Notes: generated by a model not told the origin, from the letters alone. A stretch of 36,182 nt of DNA from Tomitella cavernea (GCF_016599145.1 NZ_JAENKO010000045.1:1-36182); one strand, 5' to 3'. Shown: positions 27,940 through 35,895, counted from the first letter of the stretch. Translations and numbers: made by a program.

Positions 27940-28746
27940 TCACCCGTTCTCCTGCTCGGCCAGGAGCTTGTCGATCATCGAGGTGAAGGTGTCTATCGGC
28001 TGCGCGCCGAGGACAGGGTGGCCGTTGATGGAGAACGCCGGGGTCGCGGGGATGCCGAGCCGTTGCGCGGTCATCGTGTCGACGTGCAGCAGTGCCTCGA
28101 AGTCGTCGCTGTTCATCTGCTCCATGAACCGGTCGATGTCGGGTACACCGGCGGCGACGGCATACCCGCGCAGCTTCTCCGGGCTCATCTCCGGGTGGCC
28201 GGACTCGGGCGCGTCGGCGTACAGGGTGGAATTGAACTCCCAGAAGCGGCCCTGCGCGGCCGCAGCCCTCCCGGCGCGTGCCGCACGCGCGGAGTCCTCG
28301 CCGTAGATGGGCAGATCCCGCCATTCGATGCGCAGCTGCCCGTTTTCGACGTACTTGTCGATCAGTTTCGGCTCGATATCCTGGCTGAACTTCGCGCAGA
28401 ACGGGCAGCGGTAGTCCGCGAACTCCACCAGGACGACCGGCGCGTCGACGGCGCCTATCGCGAGCGGGTCGCCCGTGGTCCTCCGCGCCAGGTCGCCCAG
28501 CGGGCCGATCCCGCCGTCCGCGGAGGCCCGGTCCTCATCCGAGATCGATGCGGGCCCCGTCTCTGGTGCAGTGGCGGCGTCGTCGCTCCGCCCGGTGAAC
28601 AACACGACACCCAGGACCACGGCGATGACGACGACCACGGCGAACGCGGCGAACTCGATTCGTCGTCGCGTGGATCCGGCACGGGCGCTCGGACGGGGCT
28701 CCCGTGCATTGCGGCCGTCAGGATCGTTATTCAGCTGCGGGTCCAT
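27940..28746 (-). CDS. DsbA-like thiol-disulfide oxidoreductase, membrane anchored
   Basis: A 268-residue protein of the DsbA/thioredoxin_4 family. A basic N-terminus of about 30 residues and one helix (EFAAFAVVVVIAVVLGVVLF) anchor it outside the membrane. After a linker of about 50 residues the thioredoxin fold has PVVLVEFADYRCPFCAKFSQ with the active pair Cys114-Pro-Phe-Cys117. The cis-Pro loop is GIPATPAFSINGHPVLGA. It probably forms or isomerises disulfides in secreted proteins. It starts at ATG 28746 and is divergent from a CPVC-motif membrane protein across a region full of dyads. The ccdA remnant follows, so its reductant supply may be changed. Confidence 0.9.
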   Translation of the reverse strand: MDPQLNNDPDGRNAREPRPSARAGSTRRRIEFAAFAVVVVIAVVLGVVLFTGRSDDAATAPETGPASISDEDRASADGGIGPLGDLARRTTGDPLAIGAVDAPVVLVEFADYRCPFCAKFSQDIEPKLIDKYVENGQLRIEWRDLPIYGEDSARAARAGRAAAAQGRFWEFNSTLYADAPESGHPEMSPEKLRGYAVAAGVPDIDRFMEQMNSDDFEALLHVDTMTAQRLGIPATPAFSINGHPVLGAQPIDTFTSMIDKLLAEQENG

Positions 28747-28797
28747 CGATGCTCCGTCCAGAGTCGCGTCGTCGGGTCAGTCCCCTCCTGGGACCGA

Positions 28798-28842
28798 ACT
28801 ACTAAGATGCATAGTATGTAGTCGACTACTATCTTGCATAGT
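28798..28842. promoter_or_regulatory. Operator cluster between dsbA-like and CPVC membrane genes
   Basis: The 45 bp hold two related 15-mers, ACTAAGATGCATAGT (28801-28815) and ACTATCTTGCATAGT (28828-28842), each ACTA-N7-TAGT, with centres 27 bp apart. Between them is a perfect palindrome GTAGTCGACTAC (28818-28829). ACTAC at 28798 and GTAGT at 28818 form another pair. TAGTAT and TACTAT overlap the sites and could be -10 hexamers in either direction. ACTAC/GTAGT half-sites are typical of BlaI/MecI/CopY operators, and a BlaI gene is 1.6 kb away; that link is inference. Confidence 0.55.
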
Positions 28843-28885
28843 TGGCTGAAGACATCCCGCCGAGTCGACTGAAAGGTGGTGCGGA

Positions 28886-29422
28886 GTGCAGGAGGACTCG
28901 TCGGCGGCGCATGCGGTGGGCGTCCGCGCAGCAAACCGAGTGAACGGTGAGGGCAGGGTAGGCGACAGGGCGGCCGGGGAGAACCCGGTGCGATGGCTTC
29001 CCGCCGTCGTCGGCGCCATCGCTACTGCAGCGGTGATCGGCGTGCCGACCGACATCATCGCCAACCCGTGGTTTTCCCGCGAGATCCCGGTTCGGTGGTG
29101 GGAGTATCCGGTGCTCGCCGCCACCTGTGCGCTCACGGCGATGTGGTTCGGTATCAGGGTTTTGCCGGACAGCAGGACGGACCCGCGCGGAGGGGTCGAC
29201 AGGGGGAGCGCGGGCGCGTTCGGCGGGGCCGCGCTGGCGATGTTCGCAGTCGGTTGCCCGGTGTGCAACAAACTGGTGCTGTTCGCGATCGGAACGTCCG
29301 GTGCGCTCGGAGTATGGGCGCCGATGCAGCCATTCCTCGCCGTCGTGTCATTGGCCCTGCTGCTGTGCGCCGTGGTGTTCAGGTGGCGCCGGAGGGACTG
29401 TGGTCCGGCTTGCGCCGCCTGA
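28886..29422 (+). CDS. Membrane protein with CPVC motif, unknown family
   Basis: A 178-residue protein from GTG 28886, with AAAGGTGG 6 nt upstream. A soluble N-terminus of about 35 residues is followed by four hydrophobic segments: WLPAVVGAIATAAVIGVPTD, YPVLAATCALTAMWFGIRVL, AGAFGGAALAMFAVG and PFLAVVSLALLLCAVVFRW. The third ends in GCPVCNKLVLFAIG, a CxxC pair at the membrane. The tail RRRDCGPACAA has another two cysteines. CxxC motifs and the divergent DsbA-like neighbour suggest a role in disulfide or metal handling. I recall similar proteins beside dsbA/ccdA in actinobacteria but know no name. Confidence 0.78.
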   Translation: MQEDSSAAHAVGVRAANRVNGEGRVGDRAAGENPVRWLPAVVGAIATAAVIGVPTDIIANPWFSREIPVRWWEYPVLAATCALTAMWFGIRVLPDSRTDPRGGVDRGSAGAFGGAALAMFAVGCPVCNKLVLFAIGTSGALGVWAPMQPFLAVVSLALLLCAVVFRWRRRDCGPACAA

Positions 29423-29446
29423 CCCTCAGCATTCGTGCGGTGGCCT

Positions 29447-29472
29447 GCCCGCCGTACGAATATGCGGCGGGC
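29447..29472. terminator. Hairpin between CPVC gene and M56 peptidase gene
   Basis: GCCCGCCG-N10-CGGCGGGC, a perfect 8-bp stem between convergent genes; no T tract. Confidence 0.5.
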
Positions 29473-29498
29473 CGTGTCAGCTCACACGTCAGGGCCGG

Positions 29499-30464
29499 TC
29501 AGGTGTTCAGGCGCAGGCACACGATGCCTGCCGCGAGGAGTGCCGTTGCAACGGACAGGACCACTGGTACGACGGCGACGGTGACAGCCAGCGGGTAGTC
29601 CGCGGCCGCCCAGCGGCGCCGGCCGCGATCGGGGCAGGCGCCGAGCCAGCATAGGCGCGCCGCCACCGCGTCCCGCGACAGTGCCAGTCCGGCGACCGGC
29701 GGGGAGTGGGGCGCGCCCGCTGCGAACTCGTGCACGGTGAGGAGCGCGGCACCGACGGTGCCGGCACCGTTGCTTTGCGCTGCACGATTGTCTGCGGAGA
29801 ACTCGACAAGAGTACGGACGGCGTCCGGTGCCCGCGCGAACAACGGGATGAACGGCAGCGCCGCCGCCGTGGCCTCCGCCAACGCCACCAGCGCATGATG
29901 TCGCCCGAGCAGGTGCGCCGCCTCGTGGTCGAGGACGGCGACGCGCTCCGCAGCGGGCAATCGGCCGATATGCTCACTCGCGATGATCGTCGGCGCCGCC
30001 CCGCCCACGCTGTAGCAGACCGGTTCTTCGGCGTCGATCCACAGTACGGGGAACCCGCGGTGCGCGGTGCGGTCACGTGCGAGCAGGTCCACCTCGAACA
30101 GGAGCCTGCGCGCGGACGCGCGCCGTGCACGAAGGCGGCGCGCCACGGCGACCGCCACGAACAGCACGAGCCCGCCGAGCGCCGCCGTCGCTGCAAGCTG
30201 CGCCGCGGGCAGCCATGGCAGCGAGCCGTCTTCGCGCAATCGCTGCAGGCACATGTGGGCGGCACCGAAGGTGGTGCGCCCGGGCTTGGTCATCATCGAC
30301 ACCGGCGCGGCGATCAGGGCGGCCAGAACCAGAGTCATCGACGACGTCCAGGCGGCCAGCGCCAGGCGCGGGTGCAGGCCCGGCGCGACGGTGACGGAAA
30401 GGTACCGGGGCGCGCCGAAACCCACGACGAGCGTGGCGATCAGCAGGCCGAGTGCGACGATCAC
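29499..30464 (-). CDS. M56 family membrane metallopeptidase (BlaR/MecR-like)
   Basis: A 321-residue membrane protease. There are two hydrophobic segments at the N-terminus (IVALGLLIATLVVGFGAP, LVLAALIAAPVS), one near 92-108 and one at the very end (AVTVAVVPVVLSVATALLAA). The zinc motif is LDHEAAHLLGRHH (His180, Glu181, His184), with the third ligand likely Glu221 in TLVEFSADNRAAQ. The catalytic domain thus lies in the cytoplasmic loop. No C-terminal beta-lactam sensor domain follows, so the stimulus is unlikely to be a penicillin. Its GTG start overlaps the blaI stop (GTGA). Such peptidases commonly cleave the partner repressor; that is family knowledge, not seen here. Confidence 0.9.
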   Translation of the reverse strand: MIVALGLLIATLVVGFGAPRYLSVTVAPGLHPRLALAAWTSSMTLVLAALIAAPVSMMTKPGRTTFGAAHMCLQRLREDGSLPWLPAAQLAATAALGGLVLFVAVAVARRLRARRASARRLLFEVDLLARDRTAHRGFPVLWIDAEEPVCYSVGGAAPTIIASEHIGRLPAAERVAVLDHEAAHLLGRHHALVALAEATAAALPFIPLFARAPDAVRTLVEFSADNRAAQSNGAGTVGAALLTVHEFAAGAPHSPPVAGLALSRDAVAARLCWLGACPDRGRRRWAAADYPLAVTVAVVPVVLSVATALLAAGIVCLRLNT

Positions 30465-30850
30465 GTGGCAGGCCGTCCCGTGTCGGACGGCCACGTGCGG
30501 GCGGCTTTGCGCAGCGCACTGCGCAGGAATGCCGACTCTTCGTCTGAGGCCGACTGGGCGAAGTGCAACAGGACGTTCTCCGGGTCGCCGCTGGAGGACA
30601 GCACCTCGCGAAGCATCTCGGCACCGTACTGTGGGCGTGACTTGGCAGCATGGTAGAGGTAGGCGCGGCCGTCGCGGGTCCGGTCCGCCATCCCCTTGCC
30701 GTGCAGATTGTCGAGCACTGTCATCACCGTGGTGTAGGCGTGGGAGCGCGGCGCCTCGAGGCGCTCGAGCACCTGACGCACCCGTAACGGCTCGGACGAG
30801 GCCCACAGGACCTGCATCACGGCGGATTCGAGTCCACCCAACCTCATCAT
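30461..30850 (-). CDS. BlaI/MecI/CopY-family transcriptional repressor
   Basis: A 129-residue winged-helix repressor. It starts MMRLGGLESAVMQVLWASSE, then PLRVRQVLERLEAPRSHAYT and TVMTVLDNLHGKGMADRTRD, which is the BlaI DNA-binding domain with the recognition helix around AYTTVMTVLDNL. RDGRAYLYHAAKSRPQYGAE is the wing and hinge, and the remaining helices dimerise. ATG 30850 follows GAGG at 7 nt. It is coupled to the M56 peptidase gene, forming the standard two-gene signalling unit. No ACTAC-type operator is visible in its own upstream region, which is unusual for this self-regulating family. It may instead bind the dyads at 28798-28842. Confidence 0.93.
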   Translation of the reverse strand: MMRLGGLESAVMQVLWASSEPLRVRQVLERLEAPRSHAYTTVMTVLDNLHGKGMADRTRDGRAYLYHAAKSRPQYGAEMLREVLSSSGDPENVLLHFAQSASDEESAFLRSALRKAARTWPSDTGRPAT

Positions 30851-31455
30851 GACGGCCTCGCCACGTCCGTCGCGGTACTTTGCCGCGACGCCCGGTGTCC
30901 GCGCCCGTGATCCGGCATTCGTACTCCTGGTCGATAGGTCTGTTCCGCGTCAGTCTAGCGTCGCCGGGCCACTCGACGGGGGCGCGCCGTGCCCCGGTCT
31001 GCGCCGCGAGCGTGCGATGCTGCACCACTGGCCGCGTCACCTCTGGCCGCGTCGCATCGTGCCGTGTCGTGCCGCCCGGCTAGCCCGCCACCGCAGCGAT
31101 TGCGCGCGTCCCACTTGATGTCACCCTCGGGATGGTCCTGCAGGCGCGAGCCCAGGCCAGGGGTTCGGAACGCGATGCGCGAGATGCAGGACGATACGCC
31201 GCCGAGGACCATGGCGCGTGCGTGCCGCTTGAACGAGTTGCCGTGCTCCTGCATTCGATGAGGCAGTGCCAGTCGTAGCCGGATTCGAGCAACGCCGGCC
31301 ATTGGGTGAGCTGCAGGGCCGCGTCGTCGCCTACGTTGCTGGGGCCCGCCTCGATCAGCGCGCCGGCAGGGCTGCGCAGGAATTCATCGGAACGTCGCTT
31401 CCGCTTCCGTGCGGGTCCGTGTCCCGGTGAAGTCGGGCGGCTTGACTCCTGGAAC
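30851..31455. other. 605-bp gap with a possible decayed gene
   Basis: No intact gene recognised. On the minus strand, 31080-31445 looks protein-like in part: one frame gives SDEFLRSPAGALIEAGPSNV and QLTQWPALLESGYDWHCLIE. The next frame continues MQEHGNSFKRHARAMVLGGV and GSRLQDHPEGDIKWDARNR. The frame switch and lack of a sensible start suggest a frameshifted remnant, but I cannot name the family. A run of alternating GTCGCGTC-type words lies at 31010-31080. Confidence 0.3.
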
Positions 31456-33099
31456 ATGAGCAAACCCGAGATCTCCCTGTCCGACCGTTCCGTCGCCGGC
31501 GGCACCACGCGCCGCAGTTTCCTCACATGGAGCGCCCTGGTGGGCGCGGCGGCGTTCACCCCCGCGATGCTGTCCGGACCCGACGCCGCGGCCGCTCCTG
31601 CGGCCGGTTCGCTGGGCAGCGCAGGGAGCCTCGGCGGCGGCAGCAGCCCGTTCGCGCTCGGCGTGGCGTCGGGCGATCCGCTGCCGGATTCGGTGATCCT
31701 GTGGACGCGCGTGACGACCGATCCGCTGGTGCCGGGCGGCGGGGTGCCGCCGGTGCCGGTGCCGGTGGACTGGGAGGTGGCCCGCGACGAGCGTTTCCGC
31801 GACGTCGTGGCCCGCGGCAGCGACGTGGCACTGCCGGCCGCGGCGCACTCCGTGCACGTCGACGTGCGAGGGCTCGAACCGTGGCGGCGCTACTTCTACC
31901 GGTTCCGGGCGTTGGGGCAGGTCTCTCCTGTCGGGCGCACGCGGACGGCGCCCGCGGCGGGGGCCGACGTGGGTGCGATGGCCTTCGCCTGGGCGTCCTG
32001 CCAAGCCTGGTATCAGGGCTATTACACGGCGTACGCGGATATGGCGGAGCAGGACTTGGACGTGGTGTTCCACCTGGGCGACTACATCTACGAGTACGAC
32101 CTGCCGGAGGACTCCGTGCGTCCCCTCGGCGGACTCAGCCCGGAGGTACGGCGCGAGACGACGACGCTGCAGGACTACCGGCTCCGCTACGGCCTGTTCA
32201 AGAGCGACGAGCACCTGCAGAGCGCGCATCGCGCGGCGCCGTGGATCCACACGATCGATGACCACGAGGTGGACAACAACTGGGCGTCGAAGATCTCGCA
32301 GGACGAGGACGCGGACCCGCGAGCGTTCCTGGAGCGGCGCGCGCAGGCGTTCCGGGCGTGGTGGGAGCACACGCCCACCCGGGTGCTGCCCCCGTCGGGG
32401 CCGGACATGCGCCTGTACCGGCGCTACGAATACGGGAACCTGGCGTCGTTCTCCGTGCTCGACACCCGTCAGTACCGCAGCGACCAGGCGCACGGCGACG
32501 GCCAGCACGTGCAGGACAGGGTCACCGCCGACGCGGGGCGGACTATCACCGGCGGGGAGCAGGAGCAGTGGATCCTCGACGGGTTCGACCGGTCGGACGC
32601 CCGCTGGAACTTCCTGGCGCACCAGACGGTCATCACCGACCTGCCGCGGATCCGGGACGGCAAGCGCAAGGTCAGCATGGACCAGTGGGGCGGGTACGAG
32701 GCGTCGCGCCACCGCATCCTCGACGGTGCGCGGGACCGCGGAGTGCGCAACCTCGTCTCGATGGTGGGCGACATCCACCGCACCACCGTCTCCGAACTGC
32801 GGCGCGACTACCGCGACGACGCCTCGCCGGCCGTCGGCGTGGAGATGGCGGGCACATCCATCGCCTCCGGCAAGGACGGCGAGGACAGCGACAAGGCGAA
32901 CGAGGAGTTCCTCGCGAACAATCCTGCGATGAAGTTCGGCAGCGCCCAGCGCGGGTACGTGCTCTGCGAACTGCGGCCGGACCGGTGGCAGGCACAGCTG
33001 AAGGTGACCGACAAGGTGACCGTGCCCGGCCGGCCGGTGCGCACCCGGGCCACGATCACTGTGCCCGACGGGAAGCCGGAGATCGACGTGCGCGCGTGA
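31456..33099 (+). CDS. phoD: Alkaline phosphatase D (PhoD), Tat-exported
   Basis: A 547-residue secreted phosphodiesterase/phosphatase. The twin-arginine signal is GGTTRRSFLTWSALVGAAAF (Arg19-Arg20), with cleavage expected near DAAAAPAAG. The N-terminal PhoD domain starts FALGVASGDPLPDSVILWTR. The catalytic domain has FAWASCQAWYQGYYTAYADM, VFHLGDYIYEYD, the metal-ligand motif IDDHEVDNNWA and VSMVGDIHRTTVSEL, ending with VGVEMAGTSIASG. Metals are probably Ca and Fe as in the family. ATG 31456 has no good ribosome site, so the start is a little uncertain. No PHO-box repeat was found upstream. A secreted GDPD lies 1.4 kb downstream, so the two may both scavenge phosphate. Confidence 0.93.
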   Translation: MSKPEISLSDRSVAGGTTRRSFLTWSALVGAAAFTPAMLSGPDAAAAPAAGSLGSAGSLGGGSSPFALGVASGDPLPDSVILWTRVTTDPLVPGGGVPPVPVPVDWEVARDERFRDVVARGSDVALPAAAHSVHVDVRGLEPWRRYFYRFRALGQVSPVGRTRTAPAAGADVGAMAFAWASCQAWYQGYYTAYADMAEQDLDVVFHLGDYIYEYDLPEDSVRPLGGLSPEVRRETTTLQDYRLRYGLFKSDEHLQSAHRAAPWIHTIDDHEVDNNWASKISQDEDADPRAFLERRAQAFRAWWEHTPTRVLPPSGPDMRLYRRYEYGNLASFSVLDTRQYRSDQAHGDGQHVQDRVTADAGRTITGGEQEQWILDGFDRSDARWNFLAHQTVITDLPRIRDGKRKVSMDQWGGYEASRHRILDGARDRGVRNLVSMVGDIHRTTVSELRRDYRDDASPAVGVEMAGTSIASGKDGEDSDKANEEFLANNPAMKFGSAQRGYVLCELRPDRWQAQLKVTDKVTVPGRPVRTRATITVPDGKPEIDVRA

Positions 33100-33159
33100 G
33101 GGCACAGTGGAGCCCCCGACGGTGACGCAGTGCCGTGGACGTGCGTGAGAGCCCACACC

Positions 33160-33175
33160 CCTACACGCGTGTAGG
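33160..33175. promoter_or_regulatory. 16-bp palindrome before the XRE-MNT gene
   Basis: CCTACACGCGTGTAGG is a perfect palindrome 8 bp before GTG 33184. Antitoxin genes with an XRE domain usually bind such a site to repress themselves, so this is a probable operator left over from the toxin-antitoxin locus. Confidence 0.6.
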
Positions 33176-33183
33176 TCTCAGGT

Positions 33184-33617
33184 GTGAACGAGATTCGTGC
33201 GCTTCGTGAGCCGGCGGGGCTATCGCAGTCGGAACTCGCCGCCAAGGTCGGCATGTCGCAACCGAACATCTCCACCTACGAGTCGGGCGCACGGATTCCA
33301 GGGGCGTCGACGAAGAGCCGTATCCGGGCAGCCTGCCGACCGCGTCCAGGCAGGCTGCTCTCCGAACACCGACGGGAGACCCGCCGGCTCGCCGCGGAGC
33401 GCAAAGCGCACGATCCGCGCGCGTTCGGTTCCGTCGCACGCGGGGAGGACACGGCGTTCTCGGATCTGGATCTGCTCGTGCGGTTCGACGACGACGCGTG
33501 CCTGTTCGACCTCGTGGGCATGACGGAGGCGCTCTCGGGGTCCGGGTGGACGTCGTCTCCGAGGGCGGCCTGGCCGGTCGGAACCGTTCGATACACGGCG
33601 AGGCGGTCGCGATCTGA
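33184..33617 (+). pseudogene. XRE-MNT antitoxin (nucleotidyltransferase), frameshifted
   Basis: The frame from GTG 33184 encodes an XRE DNA-binding domain (IRALREPAGLSQSELAAKVG, MSQPNISTYESGARIPG). A minimal nucleotidyltransferase follows with the GSx10DxD motif GSVARGEDTAFSDLDLLVRF and LFDLVGMTEALS. At the G run 33537-33540 the frame breaks. Without one missing base, reading in the neighbouring frame continues VRVDVVSEGGLAGRNRSIHG, EAVAI and stop at 33615-33617, the normal MNT ending. As it stands the protein carries about 40 wrong residues. MNT antitoxins silence HepT toxins by adding AMP; the start of a HepT gene overlaps the stop (TGATG). Confidence 0.75.
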
Positions 33618-33797
33618 TGGTGGCCGACGAAGGTCGAGGAGTTCCCGGGGCAGCCATGGCGCTTGATAGTCGGGATGCGCCCGCGGATGGCTCACCTCTA
33701 CGCCGAGAACGACAGACACGACGATCATCTGGAACACCCTCGTGAGCACGTGCCCCGCCTGCGTGGATACATCGCGCACGGGATTCTGCGCGGCTGA
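33617..33797 (+). pseudogene. hepT (HEPN RNase toxin) remnant, internally deleted
   Basis: ATG 33617 overlaps the antitoxin stop and begins MVADE, a plausible HepT start. The next recognisable part is the end of the toxin, in a different frame: VEEFPGQPWRLIVGMRPRMA from 33633, then HLYAEND. The RNase motif Rx4HxY is intact (RPRMAHLY, Arg codon at 33678), including the tyrosine targeted by MNT AMPylation. Beyond it a short stretch makes more sense in another frame (IIWNTLV), then EHVPRLRGYIAH resumes, ending at TGA 33797. About 70 residues are missing in the middle. The toxin is clearly inactive. Confidence 0.65.
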
Positions 33798-33884
33798 ACG
33801 CCCAGGGTGCATCCGGCGCCGGGTTCCGGTGACGAGGGGCCCGCAATCGTGTCGACGGAAACGGGTTGCGCGGCCACCGCATAG

Positions 33885-34421
33885 GTTGCCATCCATGGGA
33901 GGCACGAACTCTGCGAGCATCGACGGCCCCGCCAGTACTTCGCGGCGGCCGGCGACGCCCCCGCGTGGCGTGGGAGGTTCGACGACGCCGCCGCCCGGAT
34001 CGGCCTTGCCGTGGCACTCGAGTTCATCCCGGGCACCGGCATCCCCGACCTGGCCGCAGCGCTCGGCATCGCCCGCCGGGCAGCGCGGCCCAACGCGGGC
34101 GTGCTCTTCGACAGCTGGCACTTTCTCCGCAACGGCGGCGCGCTCGGCGACATCGCGGGCCTCGCTGAGTGCCACGTCGTCGAGGCGCAGCTCAGCGACC
34201 GCCGCACGCCCGCACCCGGCGAGGAATACGTGCCCATGAAGAGGCGGTTGCCGCTGGGGGAGGGCGAGGCGCCGCTCGCCGCTATCGCGCGGGCAATGCG
34301 GCAGGCGGCGCCGGAGGCGGTGTTCAGCCTCGAGATCTTCCCGGACGAGCCCGGCGACCCGGACCGGACGGTGGCGCACCTGGCGGAGACCACCCGCGTG
34401 TGCGCGCCCGCCCACCGGTAA
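33885..34421 (+). pseudogene. Sugar-phosphate isomerase/epimerase, C-terminal fragment
   Basis: From 33885 the frame is open but has no start codon until GTG 34011, which has no ribosome site. The translation has YFAAAGDAPAWRGRFDDAAA, GLAVALEFIPGTGIPDLAAA, NAGVLFDSWHFLRNGG, CHVVEAQLSDRRT and LAAIARAMRQAAPEAVFSLE. These are the second-half strands of an AP-endonuclease-2-type TIM barrel, with metal ligands in the LEF, DSWH and EIF regions. The family is usually about 270-290 residues; about the first 110 are missing. It is most likely a truncated pseudogene, though a 136-residue product from GTG 34011 cannot be excluded. Confidence 0.7.
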
Positions 34422-34478
34422 GCGCGTGCACACGCTTCGGGGCCGAAGACCGTAGGCACGCGCTCACCGGCCACGCGC

Positions 34479-35585
34479 TCACTGCGCGGGGAATGCCTCC
34501 GGCAGCGCCATCCCCCGCTCGGCCATGACGGCGCGCAGGCGGGTGGGGTAATCGGTGATGAGGCCGTCGACGCCGAGGTCGATGAGCTCGCCCAAGCGGG
34601 CGGCGTCGTCGACGGTCCAGGGCACGACGCGGTAGCCGGCGTCGTGCGCGGCGGCGATGAGCGGCGCGTCGACAAGCGTGTGCGATGGGGACAGGACCTC
34701 GACGCCGAGAGCGTCCGCGGCCGCGAGGACGTCCCCGTCCACCGCGTCGTAGTCCACGGGGCCGGTCCACTCGGATCCGGAGAACCAGTTGGAGTCGTTC
34801 CACAGCATCACCAGCGGGATCGACGGCTCCGCCGCGCGCACCAGCGGTAGCGACCGCCAATCGAAGCTCTGGATCATCACCTTGTCGGTGACGCCTGCGT
34901 CGCGCACCGCGGAGAGGATGGTGTCGACGAACTCCTGCGGCGAGGCGGTGAGTCCGGGCCGGTCCGCTTCGATCTTCGTCTCGATGTTGAAGTGCACGTC
35001 CGCGTTCCGCTCCTGCACGACGGCGAACACGTCGCGGAGCCGGATGAGCGTGTTGCCTTCGACCACCTCCGCATCCGGGTGGTTCGGCAGCGGCACGTCG
35101 CAGGAAAGGGTCTGAAGTTGATCCCACGTGAGGTCGTGGAGGGCGTCGCCGATGTAGGGGAACATCGGGTCACCGTCGGCCGCGGGCGCGGTGTCACGGC
35201 ACTTCTTCGCGGAGATCACCGGATCGTGCCACACCACCGGCACCCCGTCCGCGCTGATGCCGATGTCGAGCTCCAGCGTGGTGACGCCGAGCTCCACGGC
35301 CTTCTCGAACGCCCGACGGGATTCCTCCGTGGTCTCGCCCAGGCCGCCGCGGTGGGCCTGCAGATCGAAACCGTCCGGAAGGTTCGCGTCCGCGTCCGGT
35401 CCGCCGTCCGGGCCATCGGACAGCGATCCTGTGCCGAGCGATCCGAGCAGCCCTGAGTGCTGGGCAGGGGATGCCTGTGCGACCGTGGTGGCGAGTGCTC
35501 CGACGGCGATCGAGCAAGCGATCAGGGCGGCGCCACGGACCGGTAGCCGCAGACGATGCGCACCTGAACGTCGAGTGTGCGACAT
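34479..35585 (-). CDS. Secreted glycerophosphodiester phosphodiesterase
   Basis: A 368-residue exported enzyme that splits glycerophosphodiesters into glycerol-3-phosphate and alcohol. The N-terminus has basic residues and a hydrophobic run (GAALIACSIAVGALATTVAQ) as signal peptide, then a Gly/Asp-rich linker to about residue 70. The GDPD core starts FDLQAHRGGLGETTEES (His78, Arg79), then TTLELDIGISADGVPVVWHD (Glu105, Asp107, His120). HFNIETKIEADRPG, MIQSFDWRSLPLVRAAEPSI, VLSPSHTLVDAPLI and VVPWTVDDAARLGELIDLGV complete the barrel. ATG 35585 follows AAAGGAAC at about 6 nt. In its leader CACCCCG-TC-CGGGGTG (35609-35624) forms a 7-bp dyad. Its substrate range is broad in this family. Confidence 0.93.
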   Translation of the reverse strand: MSHTRRSGAHRLRLPVRGAALIACSIAVGALATTVAQASPAQHSGLLGSLGTGSLSDGPDGGPDADANLPDGFDLQAHRGGLGETTEESRRAFEKAVELGVTTLELDIGISADGVPVVWHDPVISAKKCRDTAPAADGDPMFPYIGDALHDLTWDQLQTLSCDVPLPNHPDAEVVEGNTLIRLRDVFAVVQERNADVHFNIETKIEADRPGLTASPQEFVDTILSAVRDAGVTDKVMIQSFDWRSLPLVRAAEPSIPLVMLWNDSNWFSGSEWTGPVDYDAVDGDVLAAADALGVEVLSPSHTLVDAPLIAAAHDAGYRVVPWTVDDAARLGELIDLGVDGLITDYPTRLRAVMAERGMALPEAFPAQ

Positions 35586-35895
35586 GAAGTTCCTTTCACA
35601 TGCGAAGACACCCCGTCCGGGGTGCCGACGCCGACGGTAGCCGCGGCGCGGGTGCCCGGCGGGACATGTGCGGCGAGTGCTCAAAGGGTTCACCCGGTGC
35701 TCGACGGCCCGTCGCCGCGTCGCATGCCAGCGGCCTGATCGCTGCACGCCCGCGCGTCCGCTCACCGGTCGCAATGCCGTCACACCGGAGGAAAGTGTCG
35801 GAGGCCTGTGCGAGACTCGGCTCCGAGCGAGAGAGACCGGAAGGCCTTCAGATGGCTGTCCGACTGCTTCTCGGCGACAGAATCGGAGGCAGACG
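35586..35895. other. Divergent intergenic region, 310 bp
   Basis: No gene recognised. It contains the 16-bp dyad at 35609-35624 near the GDPD start, and one isolated GTTCACC at 35688 that is not repeated. It presumably holds the promoters of the GDPD gene and of the membrane protein at 35896. Confidence 0.4.

Noticed and set aside
30851-30960. BlaI operator before its own gene
   Set aside because: No ACTAC/GTAGT dyad could be found in this stretch by eye.
31384-33156. 590-codon open frame on the minus strand
   Set aside because: Antisense to phoD; its composition (His, Arg, Val, Pro) is that of a reversed GC-rich gene.
35688-35694. GTTCACC resembling half of an actinobacterial PHO box near the GDPD gene
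   Set aside because: PHO boxes need direct repeats at 11-bp steps; no second copy is present and the orientation does not fit.
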